From: Bacteroidota bacterium
Lineage (GTDB): Bacteria > Bacteroidota > Bacteroidia > Chitinophagales > Chitinophagaceae
Assembly: GCA_030706685.1 (NCBI GenBank)
Contig: JAUZOA010000003.1
Span: 62,001 to 126,000 of the forward strand
Direction of reading: 5' to 3'
DNA: 64,000 nt
The translations under genes and the position numbers were made by a program. The notes beneath the pieces were generated by a model. That model worked only from the letters and a program-made list of their open reading frames with translations. It was not told the origin of the DNA and did no database searches. Below, piece after piece: positions 35,201 through 44,006 of the stretch (its first letter is position 1; the number at the start of each line of letters is the position of its first letter).

Positions 35201-37382
35201 CCCCTGTAAATGTATTACTTGCTTGTTGTGGCCCTCCATCTAAAGAATATTGATAGGGGCTTGATCCATTGGTAGGTGTTACAGTAACAGTTCCGTCAGC
35301 AGCGCCATTACATGAAGTAGCAACGGAAGAAGTAGTAGCCACCAATGCTGAGCCCGGATTAACCGTTACGGCTATCGGGGATGAAGTGCAAAGCCCTGCT
35401 TCTTTGATTGTAACAGTATAGTTCCCCGCAGCCAGGCCTGTAAAGACATTACTTGACTGGTAAGGTCCGCCATTTAAGGAATATTGATAAGGCCCGCTAC
35501 CGCTTGTTGGTGTTACAGTAATAGTTCCGTTCGATGCTCCTGAACAAGAAGTGGCCGTCGATGCGGCTGTACCTGTCACAGTACTGGCCCCCTGGTCAAC
35601 TGTGACCGGGATAAAAGTAATGGTACATCCGTGCGAGTCCTGCAGGGAAATAAAATAAGTACCTGCCACAAGATTGGTAAAAGTATTACTGGCCTGGTAG
35701 GCTCCTCCATTAATGGAATACTGGAAAGGGGCAACGCCGGTGCAGCCTGTTATTGTTATACTCCCATTGGCAGCTCCCGGGCAGGATGTGGGATTAGAAG
35801 ATGTCGTCATTGTTATGGAAGGCCCGGATTCTATCGTAACCGGAATAAAATCCGCAACGCATCCTGCATTATCGTGCGTACTGATAAAATAAGTTCCCGG
35901 CGGCAGGTTAGAAAATACATTAGATGTCGTGAAAGGCCCGCCATTAATGGAGTAAGTGATCGGTGGAGTTCCATTGGGAGGGTTGACCGTAATACTCCCA
36001 TTACTGGCGCCTACACAGAGTGTATTCGTAATATTATAAGTAACACTCAGAGTGCCGGTAGATGTAATAGTGATAGGTACAGTGCTGCTGCAACTATTTG
36101 CCGCATCCGTAACAGTAATGGTATAACTGCCGGCTACAAGACCCGTAAATTGCTGGGGGCTGTTTCCCGTCAGCGTTACATTACCGGGATTTAAAACAAA
36201 TGTATAAGGCGCGGTACCAAGACCAGCCGGAACAGTAACTGTAGCTGTGCCTGATCCGGTGACACCACAACTGGTGGGGGTTACAGCACCTGTAGCATTC
36301 AGGCTATTGGTCTTATTAATTGTTATAGTATCATAGCTGATAATTTGGTTGGTAGGGTCATCACAAGCGGAGAAAGTTGTTTTTACGACATACTGTCCAC
36401 CCGTACCTGTTGGACAAAAACTGGGAAAAGTAACATCCAGTAAGCCGGGGGTAGTAGTAGCTGTATCGCCTGTTGCCAAAAAAGTTCCGCTGATAGTTTG
36501 TACCTGGCAACTTACAAACCGGGAAACACCTCCGGAGGGAACAAAACGATAGCCTGCGTTTTGTTCTGACCATACAGTAGCGTTCCTTCCGGGCGCAGCT
36601 AATGCCGTAGTATCATTTCGCTGAATTCCTAAAATCGCTAAATTATCATTCCATACACTGCCATCGGTATTATCTAATGGTTTATCCTGTACGAACACAT
36701 CTATCAACCCTGTTGATTCATACACGACGATTTGCGAGGTGCATATTTTGCTGTTATCCCCAAACAATGGAATCTTGTAAAAACTTACAATTAGTTTTCT
36801 GCATGGAGCCGATCCTTCTACCCGCCATTCTATTTTCCTGTTAGGCGATGTTGATGTGATAGCCGGGTTAATATCCTGGTATACTCCCATGACAGATAAC
36901 GGAGGATATTTTTCAGCAAAAGTTGTGGTACAGCCACCCGTTCCAACATGAGGAATGGGTTGTGGTACACCAGGAGAAATATTTAATTTCCAGTCATTAT
37001 TACAATCGGCCTGGCTTGCATCGAAGGATATTACACCATTGGAACCAATAACAAAAGTATTAAAGGAAGAGTCATAAAAACATACTGTAAAAGGAAGGCT
37101 GTATAAATGACTGAACTTATCATCTACATAGGTTTCTGTTGATTCATTGCCTCCCGGTGTTACAAAAGTAAATGGGGCGTAAGGGGTTGATACAACCTGA
37201 TAACTTTTAGAAGATTTTAAGTGCGGAATCCTGACCGGAATGTTTACACAATTCTGGTTGCAAGGGAGATTTATCACCGTTCCATTCAATCCTGTATTAA
37301 AACAACTTTGGGCGGAAACAGATTTGGCAAGACATATGAAACAAATAAAAGCAATAAAATGCCTTAGCAAAGCAGGTCTCAT
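32256..37382 (-). CDS. SprB-repeat T9SS type B adhesin-like protein
   Basis: A 1708-residue surface protein. After a signal peptide (CFICLAKSVSAQ), residues about 25-330 form a module shared with the 41483-43477 product (PCNQNCVNIPVRIPHLK, FVTPGGNESTETYVDD, IGSNGVISFD, KIEWRVEGSAP). About 365-1370 hold some thirteen SprB-type repeats of about 78 residues (SCNGASNGxITVTP...PYQYSLDGG...GSHNVVVKDxxGC). Three PKD/Ig-like units follow (about 1375-1610), and a T9SS type B gliding-associated end (VANAFTPNNDGKNDKFIP...NRWGQMLY...YVWMVEG) lies near 1620-1708. SprB-type proteins are exported by T9SS and can serve as motility adhesins. Repeats seven and eight are close to each other at DNA level with a 234-bp period. 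Confidence 0.93.
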   Translation of the reverse strand: MRPALLRHFIAFICFICLAKSVSAQSCFNTGLNGTVINLPCNQNCVNIPVRIPHLKSSKSYQVVSTPYAPFTFVTPGGNESTETYVDDKFSHLYSLPFTVCFYDSSFNTFVIGSNGVISFDASQADCNNDWKLNISPGVPQPIPHVGTGGCTTTFAEKYPPLSVMGVYQDINPAITSTSPNRKIEWRVEGSAPCRKLIVSFYKIPLFGDNSKICTSQIVVYESTGLIDVFVQDKPLDNTDGSVWNDNLAILGIQRNDTTALAAPGRNATVWSEQNAGYRFVPSGGVSRFVSCQVQTISGTFLATGDTATTTPGLLDVTFPSFCPTGTGGQYVVKTTFSACDDPTNQIISYDTITINKTNSLNATGAVTPTSCGVTGSGTATVTVPAGLGTAPYTFVLNPGNVTLTGNSPQQFTGLVAGSYTITVTDAANSCSSTVPITITSTGTLSVTYNITNTLCVGASNGSITVNPPNGTPPITYSINGGPFTTSNVFSNLPPGTYFISTHDNAGCVADFIPVTIESGPSITMTTSSNPTSCPGAANGSITITGCTGVAPFQYSINGGAYQASNTFTNLVAGTYFISLQDSHGCTITFIPVTVDQGASTVTGTAASTATSCSGASNGTITVTPTSGSGPYQYSLNGGPYQSSNVFTGLAAGNYTVTIKEAGLCTSSPIAVTVNPGSALVATTSSVATSCNGAADGTVTVTPTNGSSPYQYSLDGGPQQASNTFTGVAAGSHNVVVKDAAGCVSASIPVTVIAGPLLTGTATSTATACTGVNNGTITATATSSAGPYQYALDGGAYQAGNTFTNVSAGSHNVVIKNALGCLSAAIPVTVATGSAVTATTTTTSTACVGVNNGSITVTPTNGSAPYQYSLDGGAQQASNVFTGVSAGAHNVVVRDNFGCLSNPIAVTVAAGTALNATTATTATACAGVSNGSITVTPTNGSAPYQYSLDGGAQQASNVFNGVSAGTHNVVVRDNFGCISAPFTVTVAAGPALTGTATSTATSCNGASNGAITTIASNGTGPYQYSLDGGAYQANNVFTGVTSGSHNVVIKDNFGCVSAGIPITVVAGNALNATVNANSTSCNGASNGSITVTAPTNGTLPYQYSINGNPSQASPTFTGLAAGSYTIKVTDAGGCSSADIPVTVNPGAAITAALAKTDATCFSSSTGTITATPSANATPPLQYSLNNTTWQAGPNFNGLAAGTYTVYIRDAAGCSNSSTITVGQPAQLLATTSAQSVLCNSANNGLIVINAAGGIAAYSYSLNNITYQAGNTFNVGAGTYTVYVKDANNCIAQVNNVVVTQPAALSATAATGNASCDGGNDGTITVTPAGGTLSYQYSTDGTNFQNSNILNVGPGTYTVTVKDANGCTFQVPGIVVGLSNNLTLVAATDPAPICEGSSVQLQIVTNATQFAWSPSTGLSGTTIANPIANPKITTLYTLTATLGRCSVYDDVLVTIMPAPIPDAGPPGDICYGKNYQLQGSGGVAYTWTPSTYLSSASISNPVVTPDKTTIYTLSVVDANGCSSLVTDQVTVSVTPPIKVYTYPADTVVYAGAQIPLLATSVGTGYSWSSPAGLDNPNIANPVATAPLVDGSIVIYQVKAFTSAGCEGLGYVKIEVYKGPDIYVANAFTPNNDGKNDKFIPFPVGIKKLNYFRVFNRWGQMLYSTYTLNEGWDGKMGGVEQPSGAYVWMVEGVTWENKVIAKKGTVILIR

Positions 37383-37584
37383 GGCAGGGTATATAGTTTG
37401 GTGATTACGCGTCCAGTCTGGGCTACAAGTTAAGGAAAAACACTCAACCCGGAGAGTGAAAAATCAATTTTCTTACCTTTTCTAATTCGTATAATTACTA
37501 TTTTTTAAAACTTTTCGTTACCATCAGTTCTCCTCTGTTCTACATCATATTCAGGGTTAAGGCGGGCGACTATTTCCGACCGGT

Positions 37585-37788
37585 TCAAAGCCGGGCTACG
37601 CTACTAATAAATGTTGGATAATCCGTGATATCTGCCGGTGGGGATTCTTCAACCAGGTCATCATGGATTTCTTCAAACCTGGCGGGAATCGTACAATGTG
37701 CATCATTATCATTGGTCCAATAAAATAATCCACTGTTGAAGCAGGAAAATTGCAGGATAGCAAGGGATAATAAAATTCCCGTAATTAT
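37585..37788 (-). CDS. possible small lipoprotein or gene remnant
   Basis: In the 755-bp spacer 37383-38137 an open frame translates to about 66 residues: GILLSLAILQFSC looks like a lipoprotein signal with a lipobox cysteine, followed by a polar, acidic part (FYWTNDNDAHCTIPARFEEI, then DDLVEESPPAD). No ATG, GTG or TTG is available at the 5' end (only ATA/ATT codons), so this may be a pseudogene or use a rare start. The stop lies in GTAGCCCGGCTTTGA, which looks like ordinary spacer. Elsewhere the spacer holds only an inverted repeat TTGTTCGGG/CCCGAACAA at 38005-38049. Confidence 0.3.
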   Translation of the reverse strand: MITGILLSLAILQFSCFNSGLFYWTNDNDAHCTIPARFEEIHDDLVEESPPADITDYPTFISSVARL

Positions 37789-38137
37789 TGGTTAAATGGA
37801 TGATGCGAATGGGATAAGTAAAAAACAATTTCCAAAAAGTAGCCCTGTTGTAAGTCGCTCTCTTCCGGGGTTTTCTACTAATTCTTCACAGGTAAATCAA
37901 TATGTCAAATCAACAGGTTTAGAGATAACAAACTGTAGGAGTCATCATTTGTAATACCAGTAAATGATTGGTTTTCAATTTTTGCTTATGAGTTTGTTCG
38001 TGTCTTGTTCGGGCTTTCAGAGGAGAACACCCGAAGGATTCCCGAACAAAAGGTTAGTGAAACGCAATGACAAATTGACTTACTACGCTGTGGTAATATG
38101 AAATACGAAATCGTGAAATAAGATAATGAGAGAGATC

Positions 38138-40381
38138 TTAGGAAATATCTTCGGTATCGTACCTTTCTACCGACTCGATGCCCGGGAGATCTTTTAATCT
38201 TTGCACCAACTCATCCAATTCTTCCTTGTCATGTACATAGAGCTTGATATTCCCTTCAAATAATCCTTCCTTCGCTTCGATAGTAATAGCGGCGATATTT
38301 ATTTTCAGATCGCCGGATATGAGGCTGGTAATCTTATTAACTACGCCCACATCATCCATGCCCACTATCTTCAAACCTGTGAGGAAGGATATCTCTTTAT
38401 TTTTAGCCCATTTAGTCTTCACTACCCTATGCCCGTAACTGGCTAATAACTTTGCGGCATTGGGGCAATTGGTCCGGTGAATAGTTAATCCTTTTCCCGT
38501 AGTGATAAAACCAAACACGTCGTCCCCGGGAATGGGTTTGCAGCAATTCGCAAGATTATACACAATCTTATCACTGCTTTCACCGAAGATGATCAGCTCT
38601 GTATCTTTTCTTGTAATAGTATGGTGCTGCGGATTATATTCCGGCTTGGTGTCGAATATCTTAACAGGTTTGGGGGCTTCTATCTTATCGCCGGTTACTT
38701 TGAATTCCTTCAAATCCTTCAGATCAATATTCTTGATAGCTACCTGGTAAAAAAGATCAGCATGTGAGGGTAGCTTATACCATTGTACCAGTTCATCAAT
38801 ATTGTGCTGGTTCATGGCAGCATTCATTCCTTCCAGTTTCCGCTGAACTGCATATTTTCCTTCATCCCCTATTTTTTTCTTTTCTTCTTTCAGCGCGTCT
38901 TTTATTCTTCCTTTTGCCTTGGCAGTCACTACAAACCCCAGCCAGTCTTCAGAAGGTTTTTGTTTATTACTGGTAATGATCTCTATCTGGTCGCCGCTTC
39001 TCAGTTTATGACTGAGCGGAACTAATTTATGATTCACTTTGGCACCAATGGTCTTTACGCCAATGGCGCTATGAATAGCAAAGGCAAAATCCAATGCCGT
39101 AGAACCAACCGGCAGCATTTTTACATCTCCCTTGGGGGTGTACACATAAATCTCTTCTGCAAGAAAACTTGTTTTAAAATCCTGGAGAAAATCGATGCTA
39201 TCTGTTTCCTGGCCGCTGATCATTTCACGTATTTGCTGGAACCATTTCTCAAAGCGGCTTTCATCCGATGTTTCTTCTTTGTATTTCCAGTGGGCCGCCA
39301 ATCCTTTTTCGGCAATTTCATTCATTCGCTTTGTCCTGATCTGGACTTCTACCCATTTTCCCTGCGGCCCCATCACAGTCGTATGCAGCGCTTCATACCC
39401 GTTTGACTTAGGGTTGCTGAGCCAGTCTCTCAATCGTTCAGGGGCGGGAGTATATTCATCGGTGATCATGGAATATACTTTCCAGCAATCTTCTTTTTCT
39501 TTTTCAGGAGGAGAATCTAAAATAACCCTGATCGCAAAAAGGTCGTACACTTCTTCGAAATCCACTCCCTTCTTTTTCATTTTACTGGAAATGGAATGAA
39601 TGCTTTTTGGACGGCCGTATATTTCAAATTTAAACTGGTTCTTCTCTAATTTTTCTTTGATGGGCTTAATAAACTCGTTGATGAATTTGGAGCGTTCTCT
39701 TTTTGTTTCTGCCAGTTTTTGAGCGATGTCCCTGTACGTTTCCGGCTCCATATACTTCATCGCGAGATCTTCCATTTCCGTTTTGATATTGTAAAGACCC
39801 ATCCTGTGGGCCAGGGGCGCATATACATATACGGTTTCAGAAGCGATCTTCAATTGCTTTTCCCGCTTCATACTTTCCAGCGTCCGCATATTATGCAACC
39901 GGTCGGCAAGTTTGATCAGAATGACTCTTGGGTCATCTGTAAGCGTCAATAATATTTTTTTGAAATTCTCAGCCTGCTGGGAAGCGTTTACATCAATGAC
40001 GTTGGAAATTTTTGTGAGCCCGTCCACGATCCTGGCTATTTCATTGCCAAATTCCCTTTCAATATCTTCCAGCGTTACATCGGTATCTTCTACCGTATCA
40101 TGCATGAGAGCACAGATAGTAGAACGAACGCCCAAACCGATTTCTTCCACACAAACTTTGGCTACAGCAAGAGGATGGAGAATATAAGGTTCGCCGCTTT
40201 TACGACGCATCGTTTTGTGCGCTTCAGCCGACACTTCAAAAGCCCTCCGCAGCAGATCCTTATCACCGGGCTTGATTTTACTTTTCAGGGAACGCAGCAG
40301 CGAACGGTATTCCCGCAGGATCAGCTTTCTTTCCTGCTCTTCATTAAGGCTATACTTTGGTGTTTGCGCTACGGTTTCCAT
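38138..40381 (-). CDS. bifunctional (p)ppGpp synthetase/hydrolase, RelA/SpoT (Rel) family
   Basis: A 747-residue alarmone enzyme of the stringent response. The N-terminal HD hydrolase domain is intact (YILHPLAVAKVC, LMHDTVEDTD), so degradation as well as synthesis is expected. The synthetase domain (about 240-360) contains GRPKSIHSISSKMKKKGVDFEEVYDLFAIRVI and SNGYEALHTTVMGPQG. A TGS domain (VYTPKGDVKMLPVGSTALDFAFAIHS), the zinc-finger-like CCKPIPGDDVFGFIT region and a C-terminal ACT domain follow. It lies between the PorP-like gene and the adhesin gene on the same strand but is separated from porP by a strong terminator, so it is probably independent of the motility genes. Confidence 0.95.
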   Translation of the reverse strand: METVAQTPKYSLNEEQERKLILREYRSLLRSLKSKIKPGDKDLLRRAFEVSAEAHKTMRRKSGEPYILHPLAVAKVCVEEIGLGVRSTICALMHDTVEDTDVTLEDIEREFGNEIARIVDGLTKISNVIDVNASQQAENFKKILLTLTDDPRVILIKLADRLHNMRTLESMKREKQLKIASETVYVYAPLAHRMGLYNIKTEMEDLAMKYMEPETYRDIAQKLAETKRERSKFINEFIKPIKEKLEKNQFKFEIYGRPKSIHSISSKMKKKGVDFEEVYDLFAIRVILDSPPEKEKEDCWKVYSMITDEYTPAPERLRDWLSNPKSNGYEALHTTVMGPQGKWVEVQIRTKRMNEIAEKGLAAHWKYKEETSDESRFEKWFQQIREMISGQETDSIDFLQDFKTSFLAEEIYVYTPKGDVKMLPVGSTALDFAFAIHSAIGVKTIGAKVNHKLVPLSHKLRSGDQIEIITSNKQKPSEDWLGFVVTAKAKGRIKDALKEEKKKIGDEGKYAVQRKLEGMNAAMNQHNIDELVQWYKLPSHADLFYQVAIKNIDLKDLKEFKVTGDKIEAPKPVKIFDTKPEYNPQHHTITRKDTELIIFGESSDKIVYNLANCCKPIPGDDVFGFITTGKGLTIHRTNCPNAAKLLASYGHRVVKTKWAKNKEISFLTGLKIVGMDDVGVVNKITSLISGDLKINIAAITIEAKEGLFEGNIKLYVHDKEELDELVQRLKDLPGIESVERYDTEDIS

Positions 40382-40478
40382 AGACTACGAATTTACTGAA
40401 AATAAGGCTAAGAGTTTCAAAGAGAGAAAGAGAATAAGGAAGACTTCTACATTAATTTCAGATTTGCTGTAAAACAAA

Positions 40479-40524
40479 AAAAGAGACAAAGAGTTCAGTT
40501 CCGTAAACTCTTTGTCTCTTTTTC
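40479..40524 (-). terminator. very strong bidirectional terminator between porP-like and rel genes
   Basis: AAAAAGAGACAAAGAGTT at 40479-40496 is perfectly complementary to 40507-40524: an 18-bp stem with a 10-nt loop and T-runs on either strand. It starts 17 nt after the porP-like stop. Confidence 0.95.
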
Positions 40525-40540
40525 CCTTTTGTCTCTTAGC

Positions 40541-41464
40541 TTACTTCTTCAGGAAATCATACCGGAGCAATATCTCGTGCGCGTTTGACCCGTTGTCGTA
40601 TATACTTAACGGTGTCCTGTAAATATCAAAGGAATAACCGACAGTGAATACCTTGGCGATATGCACTCCTGCGGATATCATCCAGCTTTGCCGGGCACGG
40701 AATGCAAGTCCCCACCAGAAAATTTCGCTATGCTCCACCCTGGCGCCTGCCTGGAATTCCAGGGGAGCATTGGGCAGGTAAGTGAGTATGGCGTTGGGAA
40801 TGATAGTAGTGCTGCCATCCGCGTCCCATTTATAAGAAGTGTGCAGGTAATAATGCCGGTAAAGTCTTGCTTCCTCGGTGCGGTTAGGCAAAGCGCCTGT
40901 AGCCCCGGTTAAGCTAAGTTTATAAAAATCCATTTTCGACTGTACCAACTGGCTGACGGAAGCGCCTGCCTGGAATTTTTTGCTGGTATAAGCAATTCCA
41001 AACCCGGCATCGCCTGTAAACTTGCTGTTGGTACTTCCAAGGACAGGATCGTTTCCAAGTGATGCCTGTAGTTTCGCTTTATCGAAAGAAAATTGCTGAA
41101 ACCGGCCCTCGATCCCCAGGGAAAAGTCCGCGTCATTCTTTAAGGGTATATGATAGGCATAAGCCATTTGCAAACCTATCTGTTTGGTCGGACCAGTGAC
41201 GTCGCTATAAAGGTATCCGCCGATCCCAAGCTTTACAGATGGGATATAAGCAGACCCAAAAACCGTCGCTGTCCTGGGGCCACCATCAATACCCTCCCAC
41301 ATGGTGCGGTAAGTGGCGCCAATCATTCCGTGTTTCTCCACACCGGCTACGGATGGGTTATGCAATGTGCCCTGTAACTCATACATGGATGATGTGGCCA
41401 GTTGCTGCGCCGAAACTACGACTGCTGCTAATAAAAAGACCACACTGAATATATAATGTTTCAT
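40541..41464 (-). CDS. PorP/SprF-family T9SS outer-membrane protein
   Basis: A 307-residue outer-membrane beta-barrel-type protein with a signal peptide (VVVSAQ). The opening QLATSSMYELQGTLHNPSVAGVEKHGMIGATYRTMWEGIDGGPRT is the typical PorP/SprF motif (x-NP-x-x-A-G, RxQW-like) and alternating beta strands fill the rest (FKAGASVSQLV-like, GYSFDIYRT). SprF family members are needed for secretion or surface attachment of a specific SprB-like T9SS cargo encoded beside them. Here the cargo gene 41483-43477 ends upstream only 18 bp away, so the two form a cargo/partner pair (inference from family and position). Confidence 0.92.
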   Translation of the reverse strand: MKHYIFSVVFLLAAVVVSAQQLATSSMYELQGTLHNPSVAGVEKHGMIGATYRTMWEGIDGGPRTATVFGSAYIPSVKLGIGGYLYSDVTGPTKQIGLQMAYAYHIPLKNDADFSLGIEGRFQQFSFDKAKLQASLGNDPVLGSTNSKFTGDAGFGIAYTSKKFQAGASVSQLVQSKMDFYKLSLTGATGALPNRTEEARLYRHYYLHTSYKWDADGSTTIIPNAILTYLPNAPLEFQAGARVEHSEIFWWGLAFRARQSWMISAGVHIAKVFTVGYSFDIYRTPLSIYDNGSNAHEILLRYDFLKK

Positions 41465-41482
41465 GGTAGTTTTTTTTGATGA

Positions 41483-43477
41483 TTACCTTAAAATTGTCAC
41501 GTTACCCTTCAAATACTGGTCCTTGCCGTTAATAAGCCTGTAGGTTATTACAAAATAATAAGTACCGTCAGGCAGTGGCTTGCCTTTATACGTTCCGTCC
41601 CAGTTATTTTGATAATTCTCTGCTTCGAATACTTTGGCCCCATAACGGTTATACACTTCTGCTTTTGCCTTATCCAAACAACCTGTACCATTTGTTACCA
41701 ACCATACATCATTAATGCCATCCCCATTAGGTGTAAACGCTTCCATGGGTTTGACGCAATAAGGAACTACCGTTATTACTATGCTATCTGCAGCAACACA
41801 TCCCTGTGATGTAGTGACCTTCAGGGTATAAGTGGTGGTTTGTGAGGGGCTGGCCGACGGGTTTAATATATTTGAAGCGCTCAGCCCGGCAGAAGGTGTC
41901 CACAAATAGGAACCCGATGATCCGGTTCCGTGCATAGTGTATATATCCCCGGCAATAATAATCGCATCGGGTCCGGCATTAGCGGTTGCTCCCGGGAATA
42001 CTGTTACAACAAATGCATCCTGCGCTGTACAATTACCTGTACTGGCGGTTACTGTGTAAGTAGTAGTGCTTTGCGGGGTAAAAACAGGATTAGCAATCGA
42101 GGGATTACTTACACCCGTGGACGGCGACCAGCTATAAGTGGTGCCCGCGCTGACGGCATTTCTTGTAAATGAAGCTCCAAAACATAGCGTGGTATCAACC
42201 CCGGCATTAACTGTAATGGCTCCCTGCAACGCTATAACTATTGTTTGATTGATTGTGCAGAGAGATGCATCGCGTGTGACAACATTATAAGTGCCGGGTT
42301 GCACATTGGTAAATACATTGGAATTTTGGTAAGTAACCCCTCCATTGATACTAAACTGTAGCGGGGCAATGCCTCCGGTGGCCGTAACCGTTATTGTTCC
42401 ATTCGTTGTACAGTTAGCATCTGTTTTTGCAGCAGTTGACGCCAGGGTATTTTTCTTTACAAAAACTGTATCAGAAAAAGAAAGTTCAAGCGCGGGATTG
42501 CTGCAGGAGCCATATACTACCCTGACGATGTACGCTGTGCTGTCGGCAGTGGGGCATACATTCGGGAAGTTGACATTGAGAACACCCGGACCCCCTGTTG
42601 TTGTATCCGTGGTAGTGGTGGAAACTACGACATTATTCACTAACAATTCAGCACGTTTGAACATAGAAGAACCGCTGCTTGGAATAAACCGGAAGCAGGA
42701 ATCCATATTGTTCATCCCCCATGGAGTCGCGTTTTTACCGGGAGCGGTTACGGCAAAGTTTTTAGTCTTGTTCTGAAGACCCAAAATGGCGCGCCCGTTA
42801 TTCCAGTCTAAACAATAAGGCTTGTTATGAATATAGACCTCAATAATTCCTGTATTCTCATAGATCACCATTTGATGAGTGGCCTTATTCGTGTTGCAGG
42901 TAGAGCCATAAAAAGCCACGTCGTTATAACTGGCGATAAATCTCCTTTTGGGAGCTACGCCTTCTACTCTCCATTCGATCTTTCTTTGCGTAGGCGGAGG
43001 ATTATTGTAGTCAGCAGGATTAATATCATGCATGGGGCCAAATATAGCGGCACCTTCGAGGCTCGTATTGGGCAAAGGACCTGTGATGTCCCATTCGTTG
43101 AAATTGCCGGCAAGAGTTGTATCAAAAGATATGATCGAGTTTGACCCGACAACCAATGTAGGATAATTGATCCCGAAAAAACAAAAGGAGAAAGCGAAAG
43201 GAAGAGGGATCTTAGGGCTCCAGGTATCATCAATATATACGCTGGTTAATTCATTTCCTCCCGGCGTGGTATATGCATAAGGGATATAAGCCGGGTTAGT
43301 GATCACGTAATTGTTCGTTTGCTTGATATGCGGCACTGAAACATTGATCGCCGTACAGCCAGTGCCACATGGAAGCACAATATGCTTGTTGGGAATTGTA
43401 AAAACTGTAGCGGGATTTTGGGCGGTGGCTGGAAGGGTCAGGTAAGCCACAGCCAGGAGTAAAATTAATTTTCTCAT
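41483..43477 (-). CDS. T9SS type B (gliding-associated) cargo protein, paralogue of the adhesin
   Basis: A 664-residue secreted protein with the start at 43477 (MRKLILLLAVAYLTLPATAQ). Residues about 22-340 match the N-terminal module of the 1708-residue protein (PCGTGCTAINVSVPHIK, YTTPGGNELTSVYIDD, VGSNSIISFD, RKIEWRVEGVAP). One SprB-type repeat (about 350-425: TDANCTTNGTITVTATGG), two PKD/Ig-like units (SWSPSTGVSNPSIANPVFTP and similar) and a T9SS type B sorting domain (MEAFTPNGDGINDVWLV, YNRYGAKVFEA, YYFVITY) follow. It is the first gene of a pair with the PorP/SprF-like gene. Its function is likely at the cell surface in gliding or adhesion (inference). Confidence 0.92.
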   Translation of the reverse strand: MRKLILLLAVAYLTLPATAQNPATVFTIPNKHIVLPCGTGCTAINVSVPHIKQTNNYVITNPAYIPYAYTTPGGNELTSVYIDDTWSPKIPLPFAFSFCFFGINYPTLVVGSNSIISFDTTLAGNFNEWDITGPLPNTSLEGAAIFGPMHDINPADYNNPPPTQRKIEWRVEGVAPKRRFIASYNDVAFYGSTCNTNKATHQMVIYENTGIIEVYIHNKPYCLDWNNGRAILGLQNKTKNFAVTAPGKNATPWGMNNMDSCFRFIPSSGSSMFKRAELLVNNVVVSTTTTDTTTGGPGVLNVNFPNVCPTADSTAYIVRVVYGSCSNPALELSFSDTVFVKKNTLASTAAKTDANCTTNGTITVTATGGIAPLQFSINGGVTYQNSNVFTNVQPGTYNVVTRDASLCTINQTIVIALQGAITVNAGVDTTLCFGASFTRNAVSAGTTYSWSPSTGVSNPSIANPVFTPQSTTTYTVTASTGNCTAQDAFVVTVFPGATANAGPDAIIIAGDIYTMHGTGSSGSYLWTPSAGLSASNILNPSASPSQTTTYTLKVTTSQGCVAADSIVITVVPYCVKPMEAFTPNGDGINDVWLVTNGTGCLDKAKAEVYNRYGAKVFEAENYQNNWDGTYKGKPLPDGTYYFVITYRLINGKDQYLKGNVTILR

Positions 43478-43716
43478 TAGCAGGTAGTTTTGGTACAAAA
43501 AACAGTTGTTACGGACGGGTCCGCAATTGGGTTTCTCAGCGACAAAAAAATGTAAGGCTACGATCGTTTAAAATGGTTCTTGCAGGAGTGGATTAGAATT
43601 GGAAAGCAGAAATCAAACCTACGGTTTTTTCCCCGCCGGAAAAAGTAAAATCTTAACATTTTATCAGCAGTAGTCTTTTCTCTTTATATACGGGAGGCCT
43701 TTCACGTAAAATGCCC

Positions 43717-43724
43717 TACATTTG
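43717..43724 (+). promoter_or_regulatory. candidate -7 promoter element of tRNA-Leu
   Basis: TACATTTG fits TAnnTTTG exactly and lies 58 nt before the mature tRNA start. A matching -33 element was not clear. Confidence 0.55.
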
Positions 43725-43745
43725 CAGCCCTAAAAGAAAGTTATT

Positions 43746-43770
43746 AGCTAATAGCTAAAAGCCAACAGCC
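43746..43770. repeat. dispersed AGCTAATAGCT-type repeat, second copy
   Basis: The segment matches 25478-25502 in 22 of 25 positions and lies between the tRNA promoter and the tRNA. Confidence 0.6.
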
Positions 43771-43782
43771 GCGGTGTTTCTT

Positions 43783-43864
43783 CCGGATGTGGTGAAATTG
43801 GTAGACACGTCAGACTTAGGATCTGATGCCGCAAGGTGTGGGGGTTCGAGTCCCTCCATCCGGA
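43783..43864 (+). tRNA. tRNA-Leu(TAG)
   Basis: An 82-nt tRNA. The acceptor stem CCGGATG (43783-43789) pairs with CATCCGG (43857-43863) and A43864 is the discriminator base. The D-arm is TGGTGAAATTGGTAGACAC, the anticodon stem TCAGA/TCTGA encloses CTTAGGA with anticodon TAG, a class II variable arm (TGCCGCAAGGTGT) follows, and the T-arm is GGGGGTTCGAGTCCCTC. CCA is not encoded. The variable arm and anticodon identify leucine (CUN codons). Confidence 0.95.
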
Positions 43865-43889
43865 CTATGAGCGATTGAACGTTTAAGGT

Positions 43890-43997
43890 TTTAAATCGTT
43901 TAAGCTGTAGAGGTTCTGGAGACGGAATCTTACAAACCGCAAATGAAGGACTCCCTGTAAAAAACGATTGAACCCTTAAACCAATAAACGATTTAAA
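43890..43997. repeat. intergenic inverted repeat upstream of trigger factor gene
   Basis: TTTAAATCGTTTA at 43890-43902 is the perfect reverse complement of TAAACGATTTAAA at 43985-43997 (13 bp). The arms enclose the tRNA-tig spacer and the right arm ends 9 bp before the tig start codon. Confidence 0.8.
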
Positions 43998-44006
43998 CGT
44001 TTTCAC

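Noticed and set aside
35631-36194. Plus-strand 187-codon frame.
   Set aside because: It is a shadow of the repetitive adhesin gene; its repeats mirror the codons of the SprB units.
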